DNA of 64,000 nt, taken from NCBI GenBank assembly GCA_963573305.1, contig OY754337.1:49489164-49553163 (forward strand), written 5' to 3'. This document shows, piece after piece, positions 33,501 to 45,990 of this stretch. The first letter of the stretch is position 1. Each line of letters opens with the position of its first letter. A model generated the notes under the pieces. The model searched no databases. It worked only from the letters and a program-made list of their open reading frames with translations, and was not told where the DNA came from. This DNA comes from Pyrrhosoma nymphula (taxonomy: Eukaryota; Arthropoda; Insecta; Odonata; Coenagrionidae). The position numbers and the translations under genes were made by a program.

Positions 33501-34212
33501 GAATTCATATTTCCGTTTTTAAATCCGAATTAAATATTAGTCTTTGAAACTAAAGCTTTCGTCAAAGAGAATTGTATAAACTTTTTGCAGAATAGCATCC
33601 GTTTCAAATGCGTGCTACCTGCGCCACAGTGGCTAACTCAAGTACTAAGATGGTGGACGGCCCAGTACCTTACCCTATATAATGCCCAGTTTAGTGTTTA
33701 GTTCGTGAAATCATTATTTTTGCTAAAAAAGCTGTTTTGAACATTTTCTATTACAATATTGAGTAACATTATATTAATAATTTCTTTAGAAAAGTTCATA
33801 ATAATTTGTTTACTTGGAAATTAATAAATAGTTAACTTTTGGGATACCAATCCATGGTGCTTATCAAGTACCTCTAACAGCCATACACAAAGTTTTCTTC
33901 CCCTTACGAAGGAAGGGTAACAGGTTAGTATTACAAAAATCTAGAATTTCAACACAAATTGCAGCACACCAACATTTCAGCATACAAAATTGTAGCTACA
34001 TCTAAGTGATATAATTTCGGCATTTCCACATCATTGTCGACAGAAATAGCGTGGTGAGGTTCCGAAACTTGGTCCATGAGGAAAGAGAATGGGAAGCGGG
34101 AGAAAGTTGTCCGAAATTAAGTTGTCCCAGACCCTCTCAAACCATTTCATTTGCAGCTCAATAATCAGTTAATAGCTTAATACTCTTAATTCTGCATGAG
34201 TGTCAATGAAAA

Positions 34213-34300
34213 CAGGGTTGCAGCGTTGTATGGTTCGGAAACTTGGCCCGTGAGGAATGAGTATGAGGGTAGACTAAAGGCTTTTGAAATGTGATTCTGT
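34213..34300 (+). mobile_element. Short LINE RT fragment
   Basis: The frame reads AALYGSETWPVRNEYEGRLKAFEM before a stop. This is the conserved LYGSETW block found just after the RT domain of RTE/CR1-type LINEs, followed by the R-L-x-A-F-E-M helix. A more diverged echo (RFRNLVHEEREWEAG) lies at about 34050-34095. Only about 28 codons survive. Confidence 0.55.
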
Positions 34301-34714
34301 AAACAGGTCCCAGTATACCTACTGGTTTTCATAATATTTCTATCACACTGCAGTTTTTCTATAAAAAAACCTCCGTGGCTATGTTTCTGCTATCCCCAGC
34401 ATCCACAGTTGTACAGTCACTGCGTTGAAAGGATGATAGGTATATGTGCCGTTGATAGCAAGATTGGTGAGAGTCAAAAATGTCACTTTTTAGGAAGTGA
34501 GGCTTAAAATAAAATATATTTGTTTAATTAAACCCTAACGGTCGTATTCATAGATTTCATGTAAAATCTGGTGTTAGGAGATGTATCTTAGTTTGGTCTA
34601 AGTGTGGTTTTGAACGGAACTAAAACTTGATATTCATAGCTCAAGTCGAAGGATCCTCAGGGACTAACGCAGTGCGAGACTTGCCTATTGCGCGATTTGT
34701 CCTTGGCAACACCG

Positions 34715-34921
34715 CTATTCGTCAAGTAGCAGGGGTATTTCCCAGAATCTTTGAATGGTTTTCGTGAGGAGTTGTGCGTTATCTACAAACCCGTTCCCCT
34801 TATAGCTTGCTTCTAGGGACTTCACACTGTTGCTTACTAACTTATGTAGGACCGGACAGCACGCTAAAGCGGGATGTACGGTACGCCCAATTTTAACATA
34901 GATAAAAATCAATATTGACAA
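34715..34921 (-). pseudogene. Possible PIF/Harbinger transposase C-terminal fragment
   Basis: The translation includes GRTVHPALACCPVLHKLVSN, similar in pattern to the A-C-x-V-L-H-N segment near the C-terminus of HARBI1-like nucleases. The nearby plus-strand GGTCGTATTCATAG (about 34547) resembles Harbinger MITE ends. Both matches are short, no partner terminus was found, and the call is tentative. Confidence 0.3.
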
Positions 34922-34924
34922 TAC

Positions 34925-35455
34925 TGATAATATTTAACAATTTTTTGTCAAAGTATCCGTTATAGTGTTGACATTCTAGAGCACATAGCGGTTCCACTAA
35001 AGCTTCAGTCGTGCCATTCGCTTCAAAGATTGCAGGTTTTACACTTCTTACCGCAACTCGTGCAATTTTTGAAAAACAAACAAAAGGTAGTTATCAAACT
35101 GTTAAGAATAAATTTGTCTTTTTTAATTTTAATGCGTAAGTTATTAAATTGAAAAGTAACAGAACACCAAGCGCTGAAACATGGGCAATCGTGCCAATAG
35201 TCGTGACTTTATACAAATTAAATTTAGTAGAATTACAGTTAAGTTGACAAACATTTTTTCTATATCAATTAACGTAAACATAAACAAGCTTTTTGTTGTT
35301 TTTACTGCATTAAATTTCGTTGACTCATTTAAAAGATATAGCATCTGAAACTCGGGTATCTCTACTCATTTCACAGAAAGTAAAAATACTTACTCCCCTT
35401 AAACTAGCTGTTAAGAGGAGATTACTCGCGATAAATGACGGAACACCTTCGACAA
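34925..35455. other. No gene recognised
   Basis: AT-rich. A minus-strand frame at about 35340-35460 ends in a consensus-looking GTAAGT donor (complement near 35388-35395), but the peptide resembles nothing known. Confidence 0.4.
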
Positions 35456-35459
35456 TCAT

Positions 35460-36806
35460 TTCATTCAAGTATTCTACCAGCTGATTGGTAGGTTCTTGGA
35501 CAGTCCCCATTTTGTATCCCAACCTAATAGAAATTGTCTCGCTTTCCCTCCTAAGTTATTAGATCCCTCTTCAATTCTTCATATCTTCTACCTCCTCTTA
35601 TTTCGTCCAGAATTCCTATCCTCTTCCTTCCTCTCCCACGTTTCCCCAGTGTTCTCCCCTCTATCACTCTCTTCAGCATGCCCTCTCCTCTCAAAACCTC
35701 CTCCATCCATCTCTTCTGCCTTCTCCGAACCTCTGCCACAAGCTTCTTCTCCTCTCCGACCATATCCAATACCTCCTCGTTCGTCTTTCTCGCAATCCAG
35801 CTAACCTTCTCCATCCTTCTCCAAACCCACATCTCAAACGCCTCAAGTCTACGCACATTCTCCCTTCGCAATGACCACGTTTCCGACCCATATAGCGCCA
35901 CGCTCCATATTAAAGTTTTCACCAGCCTCTTCTTTACGTCTCTTCTCAGACCCCCCCTCATCAATTCCCTTCTCTTCGAAAATGCTTCTTAAGCGAGCGC
36001 AATACTGCATCTGATGTCCTTACCACTAAACCCATTCGCCTCCAAAATACTACCCAGATATGTAAACTGCTCGACCTGCTCTATCTTCTGCCCTCCCACA
36101 CTTATATTCAGCCCCGCCTTCTTACTTCTAGAAAATCTCATTACTTTCGTTTTCTTGTGGTTGATCTTCATCCCATACTTTTCGCACTGCACCTCTAATG
36201 CATTCACCATTGACTATAACCCCTTGGCCGACTGACTAACTAATGCTTGATCATCTGCAAATCTCACTGATTTTATCAGCTCCCCTCCTACCTTTATTCC
36301 TACTTCCTCCTCCCCCCATGCCTCCCTTACCATTTCCTCTGAATACACGTTAAAAAGCAACGGCGATAGTGGGCACCCTTGCCGCACTCCCCGTCCTATC
36401 GTGGCCCATCCCGATTCTCCATTGGCTACCCTAACCTGCGCCGTCTGGTTCATATACAAATTCCGAATCAGACGCCTGTCCCTCCAATCGACTCCTAATT
36501 TCTTCAACACTCCCATTAATTTCGTCCATTCCACCCGATCAAACGCCTTCTCGAAATCTACGAAGCATGCAAAAACATCCTGCCCATACTCTAGGTTTCT
36601 TTCTACTAGCGTCCTCATCACCGCTATAGCGTCTCGCATTCCCGTCCCTCTCCTAAACCCGAATTGGTCGTCACCCAGGTATTCATTTGCCTTCTTCTCT
36701 AGCCTTCTGTTTAGAATCCTCAGAACTACTTTGGCCGCGTGGGATATTAAGCTTATTGTCCTATAGTCTTCGCAAGTTTTTGCCTTACTCTTTTTCGACC
36801 GTACGA
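35460..36806 (-). mobile_element. 5'-truncated LINE with nearly open reverse transcriptase
   Basis: The element runs from an RT finger region (CEDYRTISLISHAAKVVLR) through the palm and thumb to a 3' end at about 35460. No endonuclease is present, so it is 5' truncated as LINEs commonly are. Only two in-frame stops interrupt about 400 codons, so insertion was relatively recent. The 3' end is shared with the fragment at 48003-48225, and the family also supplied the relics at 10.6-11.2 and 28.4-28.9 kb. Confidence 0.85.
35551..36806 (-). pseudogene. LINE reverse transcriptase, two in-frame stops
   Basis: Order of motifs on the minus strand: CEDYRTISLIS; GDDQFGFRRGTGMRDAI; DVFACFVDFEKAFDRVEW with the first catalytic aspartate; GVRQGCPLSPLLFNVY; VRFADDQALV with the F-A-D-D catalytic pair; FTYLGSILEANG; ALYGSETWSLR; RGRKRIGILDEIRGGRRYEE at the C-terminus. 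Stops interrupt after QSAKGL (near 36214) and after SIALA (near 35989). Polymerase residues are intact, but the protein lacks an endonuclease domain and would be cut short. It copies RNA into cDNA at the target site in intact relatives. Confidence 0.85.
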
Positions 36807-36809
36807 CAA

Positions 36810-39800
36810 AAGCTGAAGAGGAAATGGTTATGCGAGGAGCTTAAACTTAACGTTAAATCATAATTCCAGAGGTGTAACTTTCTCCGGACTAAAGAAGCTA
36901 GGGATAAAGTCGGTCAGAACTAAAATATGAACACGGATTTAACGGGATCACCGGTCGGACTTCCGTAAGCCTGCCCTGGATGAAGTCGGCCGGTAGTGCT
37001 AACATCTAGTTGAAAATACTGAAGCCAAATTCACACTATTCATACAAAAATCAGATTACACATAACGGAATGCCTTAGCGCAGCTAACTAATATATGGTA
37101 AAAAGAACTTATATACCTACACCATTTTTCATCTCAACAGCTCAAATATATTTTAATTGAGTACTTTGTTAATTGTAAGCTGGATTGATTAGCTGTTAGT
37201 ATATTCTCCTTGTTGCATAGTATCTTCTTCGCTGGGAATATTCCACTGGCAATATTTTTTTGTTATGTCCATCGCTGGTGATCCTACTTCCCACATAGAA
37301 AAAAATCTTCCTCTAGTTTAAATTTGGCCACAAGTCTCACGTGGACTAGACCATCTTTATTTCTTCCATAAACCATTGATTTAATTTACATCTACAAGTC
37401 AGATTTATTCACAGCTTTTTCCATCCAGTTGAGTTTTACTCGTTGAATTGTCCATATTACCCTTTTGCATAGACAAGCTGAGAGGAAACTGAGGTTCTCC
37501 CATTAATTTTGTCTGAAACAAAAATGATATGACCCACGACTGTGCCCAAAGAAAAATAGAACAACATCCATGTGTTTTTCTCCTTCCAGTTCTTCTGTTT
37601 GGTGAGAGACTTGACTCTGGAAAAATCTACTGAAACTTGTTCTTCATTTCATTCAATTGATTACTGGTGGAGTTTTGCGGGGATTGCAGTTTTTTCTAAA
37701 TATCCGTTTCTCATACACCAAATTAAACAAATAAAATCCATTTTACATTATTTTACCGTGTTATCGATTCAAAATAAATTAGCCTTTTCAAATAATCCTT
37801 CATCACTATAATCAATGCATGACAATTTAGGGTTTTAGCAGCGGAATTCGAACCGTATCCGAAACAATTTTAGACAAAAACGCAAAATCCATTTAATTTT
37901 GTTAAGGAAACAAAGTTCATTAAAATCGCGTAAACTTTTAAAAAATCAAAATTTTTAAAGTAAAAAACCTACTTTTTCGTAATACTTTCTTTAATTTCTC
38001 AAAAACTATTAGGTTTAACGTAAATATGTTAATAAACAATATTGTAGAACATTTAATAAAAAAAACATCATAAAAAGCTGAACTTGATCCAATCATTAGT
38101 AACAGAGATAATGGGTGTTCCGTAAATATTGGCATTTTGAACCTTCGAAGGAGGCTGGGGGGAAGGGGGATTTTTGGGGACTTATGTAAAACCTTTCCTC
38201 TGACAGTAGTTTATCAATGGGGTAAAATTCAGCTTTACCCTAATTATTTCCCAAATTTGATTTTATGGGGTCTTCATTGACTGGGCTATTATGCCCTCTT
38301 TCTATCTGCTTACCAAAGAAATAATTCTTGGTCGAACCATTCTTTCATCTTCTTTTTTCTGGTAACCAATAAAAACACACTTTTGGAAGTCTGTAATCAG
38401 GTATTCGAATCAAATGTCCATACCATTACATCGATTTTGCTCTACGCTTTCATTCAATTTCTTTTGTACTCCCATTCTTTCCCTCAGCTCATTATTTTGA
38501 ACATGACCCATAAGTGTTACGCCACATCATTTTCTCCAGAATTCAAGTTTCCACCGCGTTCAGTCTTCTTTTCATATTCCCTGTAATCATCCACACTTCC
38601 GAGAACCGTAGGTGACATAAATTTCTAACAGTGATGATGGAATTCCAATTTTGAGTTCATTAGTTATTTATTCGCTCCAAATTCGCTACAGGCGCCTGTA
38701 GCACTTTTGTCATCATAGTTTTCGACCACAGTAAAATCCATTGATAAAGGCTGGTTATTGAGGGTTTGGTCAGGAATAAGTATACGCCGTTTTCAACGTT
38801 TCCATTTATTTATAAATCTTCATCAGGGCTACCTATATAAAAGGAACATACCAATAATGTACACTTCTTAACAGGATTCAGTAGGCAAAACCAACATGTC
38901 TTATTATACAAACAATAATTATAAATACAGCGGCAATACCTGTACAGGGATGATATAGTGTGATGAGGGTCAATACTATACATATATACATAATGGTAAG
39001 GACTTTGAACATCCTTTCTTTGTGATATTGAACAAAATTGCTTTGGTCCCGGCCATAATGATGCACATAATGAAGGCAGAAGAATCTTATCTGCCACCTA
39101 TCTTTTTTCATCTCAAGACTTCTTTCTTTCAAATTTACTTTTGGTAAAGCATTCCCTCGCCCTATCGTCCGTAGGATGTCGTCATTATCCTTACCATTTA
39201 CGTTCAAGTGTACACCCCGATAGTTGTATCCAATTGTCTCCTTTGTTTCCAGTTATTGTTACAATATATTTTCCATTGTGAACAGTCAACATTTGACACT
39301 TTTAACTAGGTTTGTCCATAGGTGGTGTAGCTATTTATTTGATTTTCTCGATATCCTATTCGGCTTCCTAGTACTAACAGCACGCTGAGCATGTATTCGG
39401 TAAAACTCTCGTAACTCTGTCCACCTATGTAGTTGCAAAATACATTAATACAAACCGTCCTTCTAACATTGGTAGCATACCTATGTTGTAGAGCATGATT
39501 GTGAAGTTTCACCTCCTGAAAATTATTAGCGATTTTTGCTTAAGCATCAATAGTCGTAGTTTCATTAACTTTAATAGGGTGTAGTGTAATACATGTTGGT
39601 GACAACTCACCCCCTACCACACATCCTTGAGGTCGCTTGCAGGTTTTTTTATAGATGTAGATATTGCGTCTTCCTTGTATTATTATCCAGTACACAAGCT
39701 GTGTACACCTTAATGAGTTTCCTTATCGTGAAATTCATATCACCTTCATCCTAGGCCATCACAATCTGATCTTCCTCAAAAAGTGTATAAATAGCAGTCC

Positions 39801-40730
39801 CCTATGATAACTCCCATGTTACAACATTGCCAGATTCATTGTCTAAGTTCGGATTTTAAGTATATCTAAAAGAATTTTGGCAATCCTTGGTGTAATATTT
39901 TGATGGTGATGAGCTGCTCCGAAATTCCAATTGTACATCTTACAGAACTGATTTTCTGTCGATAAAACCTTTTCACAGCATTAATATGTTCGTTTGTATT
40001 TTATTACAAAGAAAAATGTCATACCCGTGCCAAAACATCTGAGGATAAATTATATTTCACGTTTGCATGCAATAGTTCTCCCAAATTACATACTATTGCA
40101 ATACCACAATATTCTCGTGGCATTCAAGAGGTTCGCTGCAGTGAGTTATACCGCCAAGCGGCAATGGATGATTAGAACGTCAACGTCAAATACCACTTGA
40201 TCACTCGGGAAATCGAAAACCTCGTAAAAAACCGCAATCCGGTTGTGCCCGAAACAAACGAAGAGTGAGCTAATTTAACTGTAATTATGAAGTTAATAAT
40301 TGTAACTATTTTGCACACGTCGCAGCTTATATTCAGATTCAGGAATTCCGTCGAAGTTTCATAAGATTCCTACAATATGTAATTCCAAAACAAAAGATTT
40401 ACACTATAATTTTAATTATTTATAAAAAATACTAATATTCGTACTTGAGTAATTATCAGCTATCAACCAGTTTTTGCTCCTTCTGAAAACGTTAATTAAA
40501 TTTTAACTAGTAGAAAAATGATAACGAGTAAAAATAGGATTTTGTTGATCCTACTACATAATAGGGATCAGTTTCCACTAATTCGATTAATACAAGTAAA
40601 ACCCCTATGAAAGTATTTTCATACCCATCACGTCATTTCCTTTCAGGATCTAAGCAAAGTGAAAGAAATTGGTTATTGCTAGAAGGCCTAGGAAACGCTC
40701 TTCTTAAATAATGTCCTCCATAATGCCCTA
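36810..40730. other. Long AT-rich stretch without recognisable genes
   Basis: I see scattered short open frames only. The segment at about 38770-38850 contains a word set (AACGTTTCCATTTATT, ATCTTCATCAGGG) resembling 3' ends of Penelope-like elements on the minus strand, but no coding sequence accompanies it. Nothing else is supported. Confidence 0.45.
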
Positions 40731-40734
40731 TTTT

Positions 40735-41100
40735 AGCATATCCCTTTCGCTTCTCTTGCACTCATGTATTGCTTCATAAACGCTCTCCTATTCTTAAGAC
40801 TCCTAATATTCCTCCTCTATAGAGTTTCTTCTACCACTTTCGCCCATGAATTTCGTGGTCTACCTCTTCTTTTCACACCATTCACTCCACTCTCATAAAT
40901 CCGTTTCGTCATTCGACTCTCATCCATTCTCTCAACATGGTCAAGCCAACTAAGCACACTCTTCTCATATAAATATATATATTTCCGTTACTGGGGCATC
41001 TAACCTACATTCTTTCATGACCTACTCATTTCCAACCCTATTCATCAAATTAACACCGCAAACACTCCTCAAGTACCCGATTCCCACTGCATCCAGCCAA
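40735..41100 (-). mobile_element. LINE RT C-terminal relic
   Basis: Minus-strand translation gives WLDAVGIGYLRSVCGVNLMN, RVGNE, LDAPVTE, then WLTMLREWMRVE and VERRGRPRNSWAKVVEETL. This is the conserved region downstream of the RT palm (R-S-V-C-G-V, W-x-x-x-V-E-R-M-x, R-R-G-R-P-x-x-S-W) in CR1/RTE-type LINEs, the same family type as 22230-22785. Frameshifts and stops are present. The left edge of a GC-rich MITE abuts its high-coordinate end. Confidence 0.7.
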
Positions 41101-41105
41101 CCCTT

Positions 41106-41505
41106 GGGCCTCGGCCACGATGCGAGCGGCGGGAGGCGGGAGGCGAGCGGCCGAGCGACAGAGCGGCAACGCTGAGTTTTATGTTTATAATGTTTGACAT
41201 GGAAAACGCTCGAATCCAACCATGATAGGCGTGAGCGGCAACGCGGAACGGCGAGGTGCCGCTCTACTGCCGCTCGCCGCCAATCCCAGACATTAAATTC
41301 GTCTTGTGCCGCTCTGCCGCTCTACTCAGTCTGTGGTAAAATGTCGGCCGTTTTGTCTGATGTCAGTTCTGCCATTTCTGCTTCTGAACTAATCTTAGGT
41401 CGAACCACCGCTCATATCGTGGCCACTACCGCCCTGCCGCTATGCCGCTCCGCCGCCATACTGCCTTATCGCCCGCCGTCTCCCACTCACATCGTGACCG
41501 AGGTT
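41106..41505. mobile_element. GC-rich non-autonomous inverted-repeat element (MITE), 400 bp
   Basis: The left end GGGCCTCGGCCACGATG and the right end (other strand) ACCTCGGTCACGATG begin inverted repeats that remain similar for at least 20 bp. The interior is strikingly GC-rich and built of CCGCTC/GCCGCT-type words in an AT-rich neighbourhood. It has no coding capacity. Family unknown, possibly PIF/Harbinger or a related superfamily. No certain target duplication. Confidence 0.55.
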
Positions 41506-41509
41506 TTAT

Positions 41510-42765
41510 GCTTACCCTGACGTATCCAGGGTTCCACAAACACGGGGAAGTCAGCTACCATCTGGCTCAGATACTCTCGGGTCATGCTTGTTTTAGGGTC
41601 TATATTTACAGATACAAACGTGAAAGTTCGTCAAAATGCCCAGTTGGATGCGGTGTGCCGGAAGATGTTGATGTAAGTGATCTGCTGGTGTCCACGTTTC
41701 AACGAGGAGACAAAGGAACTGGTAGATGCACGCGGGATGAAACCCGACCTATAAACTCGGATTGAATTGGTGATGGCGACAGAAGAGAACGGGACAGCGG
41801 TGAACATCTTTTAGACGGCTGTCACGAAGAGACTTCGCCAAGAAGAACAGACGAGAAGAAGAGAAATAACGCCGAAAATGGTTGTTCCTCCTGGGTGACG
41901 AGAAAACCTGACCGATCTCGCGCGAAGTAAGTGGAAAAGCTAGAAAGACTGTGACCGCCCCGGCGAAGTAATGCTTTGCGGTGGTCCCGTGGGGGGGCAC
42001 AAAAATGGTCAATGGAAAAAAGAGGTTAGGGGTTTAGTTGGTATGGCGAATAGTCATCGCGAGTCCAAAACTCATCGCGTAAGTGTATTTCCCCCCTCTT
42101 AGAAAAAAATGCACCCAGGTTTCGCTGCCATACAATAAAGTTGGCAGGAGAATTCCACTTTCGTACTTCGATAATCGCTTCCCTGGACAAACACTCATTC
42201 CTTGATATGCTCTAGTGAAAATCCAAGGAAAAATGTATCTAAGGTGAAAATGACGCGTGGCTATTTTTGGATCCCAAACCTGGATAGTGAGTATAGAAAA
42301 TGAGATACGCTGGAGATTTTTTACACGTATGTGCGATGAAGGATGAAATAAATTCGGGGTTGAACCCTATGGAGAGGACAAAGGAAGAGATGTTAGGCAT
42401 GTTTGGGAAAGATGGGAAAATACTGGGAGAGTATTTGAAGAATGCAGACAATGTGGATGGAGAAAGATGACTCGACGGTGAAATGATGACAAAGGGCAAG
42501 ATAAGATGAAGAATGTTTAGGATAGGCGGGGAAAGGAGAGGAAAAGAATTGGAATTTCAAGAAGGCAAGAACGGAGAAGAAAGAATGCGGAAATGAAGAA
42601 GAATAACACAGAGGAAAGTGATAATTATATCTTTTTGGAGCTTTCCATTCGCTATAGTGTGCTTCGCAACTTTGCAACTCAAGAGGACATCGTAGCTTCC
42701 CATTCGTTTCAGACCTTTCGCACCAGGCAACGCACTTCGAAACGGATTGGAAGCATTGTTGACTT
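41510..42765. other. No gene recognised
   Basis: Mixed-composition sequence with open frames on both strands that resemble no known family. A purine-rich segment at about 42340-42600 gives long but compositionally biased antisense frames. Confidence 0.4.
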
Positions 42766-42768
42766 GCA

Positions 42769-43037
42769 CTGGGGGTTATTCTATAATTCCACTTCCGAAA
42801 TAGCTCTTTCGGAAGAGCACCAACTCAAATGAACGATTCATTTGAGCTATTTCGCTCCCGAAGTACTCATCTGAAGCCCAATTCGACGACCGAAAGAACT
42901 GGAAATGAACTATTCTCGGCAGAAATGAACGAGTCGTTGGTCTCGCCGTCTGGCGGGCACGGTTTACAAAGCCACTTTCGGTAATATTTTCCATATAAGG
43001 AGCGATCCGTGAGGTGAAATTACAGAATAATCCCCAG
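42769..43037. mobile_element. Inverted-repeat MITE, 269 bp
   Basis: The left end CTGGGGGTTATTCTATAATT and the right end, inverted, CTGGGGATTATTCTGTAATT are about 20-bp terminal repeats with two mismatches, and weaker similarity continues inward. A perfect inner palindrome lies at 42824-42846 (CTCAAATGAA, CGA, inverse). No coding content and no clear target-site duplication. Confidence 0.65.
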
Positions 43038-43044
43038 GAGTGTT

Positions 43045-44105
43045 TGACGTAGGGCTATATCCAGAAACTTCGCTATAGCATTATCTCCGCTGTATACGTC
43101 ATCAGCGCGCTGTAGCGCCTGCTATAACGGCGAAGGCGCGCTACAGCTTGACCAAAACGCACGCTGCAAGAAGTATCGAACCCCAGACCATGCTATTCGC
43201 TACAACTAACATGGCCGCCGGATTTCGTCTGCTGTACGTATCGTATTTATAATCGTTGATAATTGATGTATTGAATGTCATATGCTCATGATAACCATTT
43301 CTTTTTAAGTAAAAGCATAGCATGAATGTTTCAATTGCCAGATTTGAGCCTCGTAAAACAATACTTCACGAAAAAGTACTTACGTCAGCAAAACCGTATT
43401 GGAGCTTTTTCAGCTTTACCATATTTTGCTGTTAATTTACACCTGGGCTGCATCATGTCTTAAAAACCATTTATTTTTATCTAAAAGGGCAATAAGAATG
43501 TTGCAATCACACTCCTTTGTTCCTAATAAATCCTTTTGTTGCGTAAAATACTTGTGTCAACAAAGTCGTTTTCGAGCCCCTTCGGCTCACCTTCAATTAA
43601 TGTTATTTTATGTATAAGTAGCTCCATGCCCTTTAAAACCATTTTGTTTTACGTTAAAACGTATAATATATAATTAATATTGTCATAGATTTGATGAGTA
43701 AATTTTTACAGATGTGTTACCACTATCGATAGGACAGTACAGTAGGTATACTTTTGCGTCCTCACACCATATCTTGTGATATTCATCTCATAATGAATGT
43801 CACGTAGCTAATTGGGCGTTAAAACACACATCATGTTTGAAGGATTGTGCTCATAACCCTTGCGTGCAAAACTGCTATCAATGGTTTTATGTTAAAATTT
43901 GACGTCCACAATCGAGTTGGCGATGCCAGCGATTTTAATTGAAAAATGATTTCCATTACTGCAAATGAGTGCGAAAAATTTTCTTAGCAGACGTCTTGCA
44001 GGGATAGCATTTTATTTCAGCAATCATCTCTTAATTCGTGACGCCACTTTTTCACATGAAAAATTGCGTCGAGAGTAGTCAGTGAGTTTTTGTACCTAAC
44101 GCAAA
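43045..44105. other. No gene recognised; short GC-rich inverted motifs near 43080-43150
   Basis: Words such as GCGCGCTGTAGCGCC and GGCGCGCTACAGC at 43110-43150 form local inverted repeats. The rest is AT-rich with no recognised feature. Confidence 0.4.
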
Positions 44106-44107
44106 TA

Positions 44108-44396
44108 TGTATCATCAGGTGATTGACGATAACTTTAGCAACTTGATTAGGTATGCATTGAATGTAGAGCGTATACCTAGACCACGAAGAATTGTGAGAG
44201 GCCGAGAAAATCCATGGACATTTTGTCGGAAATTGAATTTAGAACCAGATATCCCTTCTCCAAGGAAACGGTGAGAGTTGTCATTCTACCCATGGTTTCG
44301 ACACAAAATCGGGATTTCCCAGGATTGCCCCTGCCTCCAATATTGAAATTATTCACCTGCTTACGATTTTATGCGACAGGAAGTTAGGTAGATACA
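44108..44396 (+). pseudogene. HARBI1-like (PIF/Harbinger) nuclease, N-terminal fragment
   Basis: Two overlapping frames separated by about one base give RIVRGRENP and then DILSEIEFRTRYPFSKETVR, followed by LPPILKLFTCLRFYATGS and a stop. The F-x-x-R-Y-R-x-S-K-E-T-V and L-R-F-Y-A-T-G blocks are the hallmark of the N-terminal part of Harbinger DDE nucleases, where they precede the catalytic domain. The catalytic DDE region is absent and a frameshift splits the remainder, so this is a dead fragment. Confidence 0.7.
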
Positions 44397-44399
44397 TAC

Positions 44400-45280
44400 C
44401 TTTGCAAACAATTGCTGTTTTTGAGTGTCTAGTCCCATAGTGTTAGCTAGCCCAGAGGACATTAACACACTATTTGATGGTTTTTTGGCTCTACTATCAA
44501 TGTGAGGCGTCAAACTGAGTTCTTCACTTATTAATAAGCCCAGACATTTTAATGCTATGTACTCTTCTGATATTGGATGAATTTACTTTGATTACAGTAC
44601 AACATACATGGAAACTTTTTATTTGAAACCTTGGATACTATATTCAGTCATTTTATCAGAGGGGTGGGTTGATTATTATAGCCACACAATTCTATTTCCT
44701 GGGTAAAAACTTGTATTATAGGTAGTAATTAATTCTGATGTGTAATCAGCTCTTTAATAAGTAAGGAAGTACCATCTTCATATATATTTATTAGAGCTAG
44801 GCTTTTGAACAGAATATTAGGTGAGTCCATGATGAAATTTTCATCACCCAATTTAAATAATTTTGACAAACAATAGCCAGTGTCCACAAAACTTTAGAAT
44901 ATCATATTTCAATTCTTGTTGGGATATGCTTGCAATATATTTATATTTTCCAAGCTTTACAGGAGGTAAAGGGATAGATTACCAAGAGTCCCAACTCTTT
45001 GCTTGCATAAGCCAAGTAGCCTTTCAAAGTTATACAATACTGTGCAAAGTAAGAAATTAAAGTTTTTACCAATGAGAAAGTTTAATAAACCAAATCTCAT
45101 GAACCAAAATATACACTCCACTAATGAAGCAAAATATATCTTTTAGTAATATGATTTTCAATTCCAAAAAACCTTTATCAAGGAACATATACCAAGCAAC
45201 AAAAAATGGTTTCTCACTCACCACAAAACTATTATTATAAATTCCACCGTGAATGGTTATAAAAGGGTGTAAGAAAATTA
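44400..45280. other. No gene recognised
   Basis: AT-rich; no supported feature before the Penelope-like fragment. Confidence 0.45.
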
Positions 45281-45289
45281 CCCAGTAAA

Positions 45290-45990
45290 GATGGAGCGCA
45301 GATGTTGGAAGAGAAAGAAATACCCATCGCTAAGGCTTGCCTTCCTTATATATCATCTATATCTAGCAAGATATCGAGGATATTAAAACGACACAGAGTG
45401 GAAACGATACATATACCGCCTACTAAAATAAAAAATTTCCTGGTCACCTGTAAGGACAACCTTGGCCTGAAAACAACATGGGTATACCGCATACCATGCG
45501 AGTGTGGTAGGGTGTATATTGGCGAGACAGGAAGGACCATCGAGAAAAGAATCAAAGAGCATGAAAGAAGTATTAGGCTTTTTCAACCGGAAAAGTCTGC
45601 AAAAGAAAGCAGAGCATAACCTTGACCATGGACATTGTGTCGATTTCCCAAATTTCACACTACTTTCCCGGGCATCCAAATATTGGGAAAGAATAACGAA
45701 AGAAGCGATATTGATACAGATGGAGCAAAATAACATCAATAGAGACAACGGCTTCAACTTAAGTAGAACTTAATTAACGGCGCCCAGTAATTGACGAAAT
45801 TTAAAAAACGCGTAACGGATCCCACAACAATGGAGCATCTGTGACAATATATAACCGCCAGCATCCTCGCTCGACTCATTATCCTGATGACGATGGCTGA
45901 GTCAACCATCGAAACGTTGATTCATTTAAATAATCTTACCCGGTGTGAAACCCGAGAAACTTTGACTTATATAATTCGCCGGGAAAACCT
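45290..45990 (+). mobile_element. Penelope-like element 3' fragment
   Basis: It contains a GIY-YIG endonuclease module and a downstream region with GATGACGATGGCTGAGTCAA and CGAAACGTTGATTC, words typical of the 3' end of Penelope-like elements. The reverse transcriptase is missing upstream, so only the 3' part remains. Confidence 0.75.
45302..45773 (+). pseudogene. Penelope GIY-YIG endonuclease, frameshifted
   Basis: The first frame (45302-45619) carries TTWVYRIPCECGRVYIGETG, the VYRIPC...YIG core of the GIY-YIG nuclease with its conserved CEC/CxC zinc-like pair typical of Penelope elements, then RTIEKRIKEHERSIR. After a frameshift near 45590 the second frame (to 45773) continues AEHNLDHGHCVDF and LLSRASKYWERITKEAI, the normal C-terminal part, ending in GFNLSRT. 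The catalytic Arg and Glu positions of the fold appear present. In intact elements this domain nicks the target DNA for reverse transcription. Confidence 0.8.

Noticed and set aside
35496..36766. Plus-strand open frames over the 35.5-36.8 kb LINE
   Set aside because: Antisense shadows of an obvious reverse transcriptase.
38770..38850. Possible Penelope 3' UTR on the minus strand
   Set aside because: Only short word similarity and no endonuclease or RT nearby.
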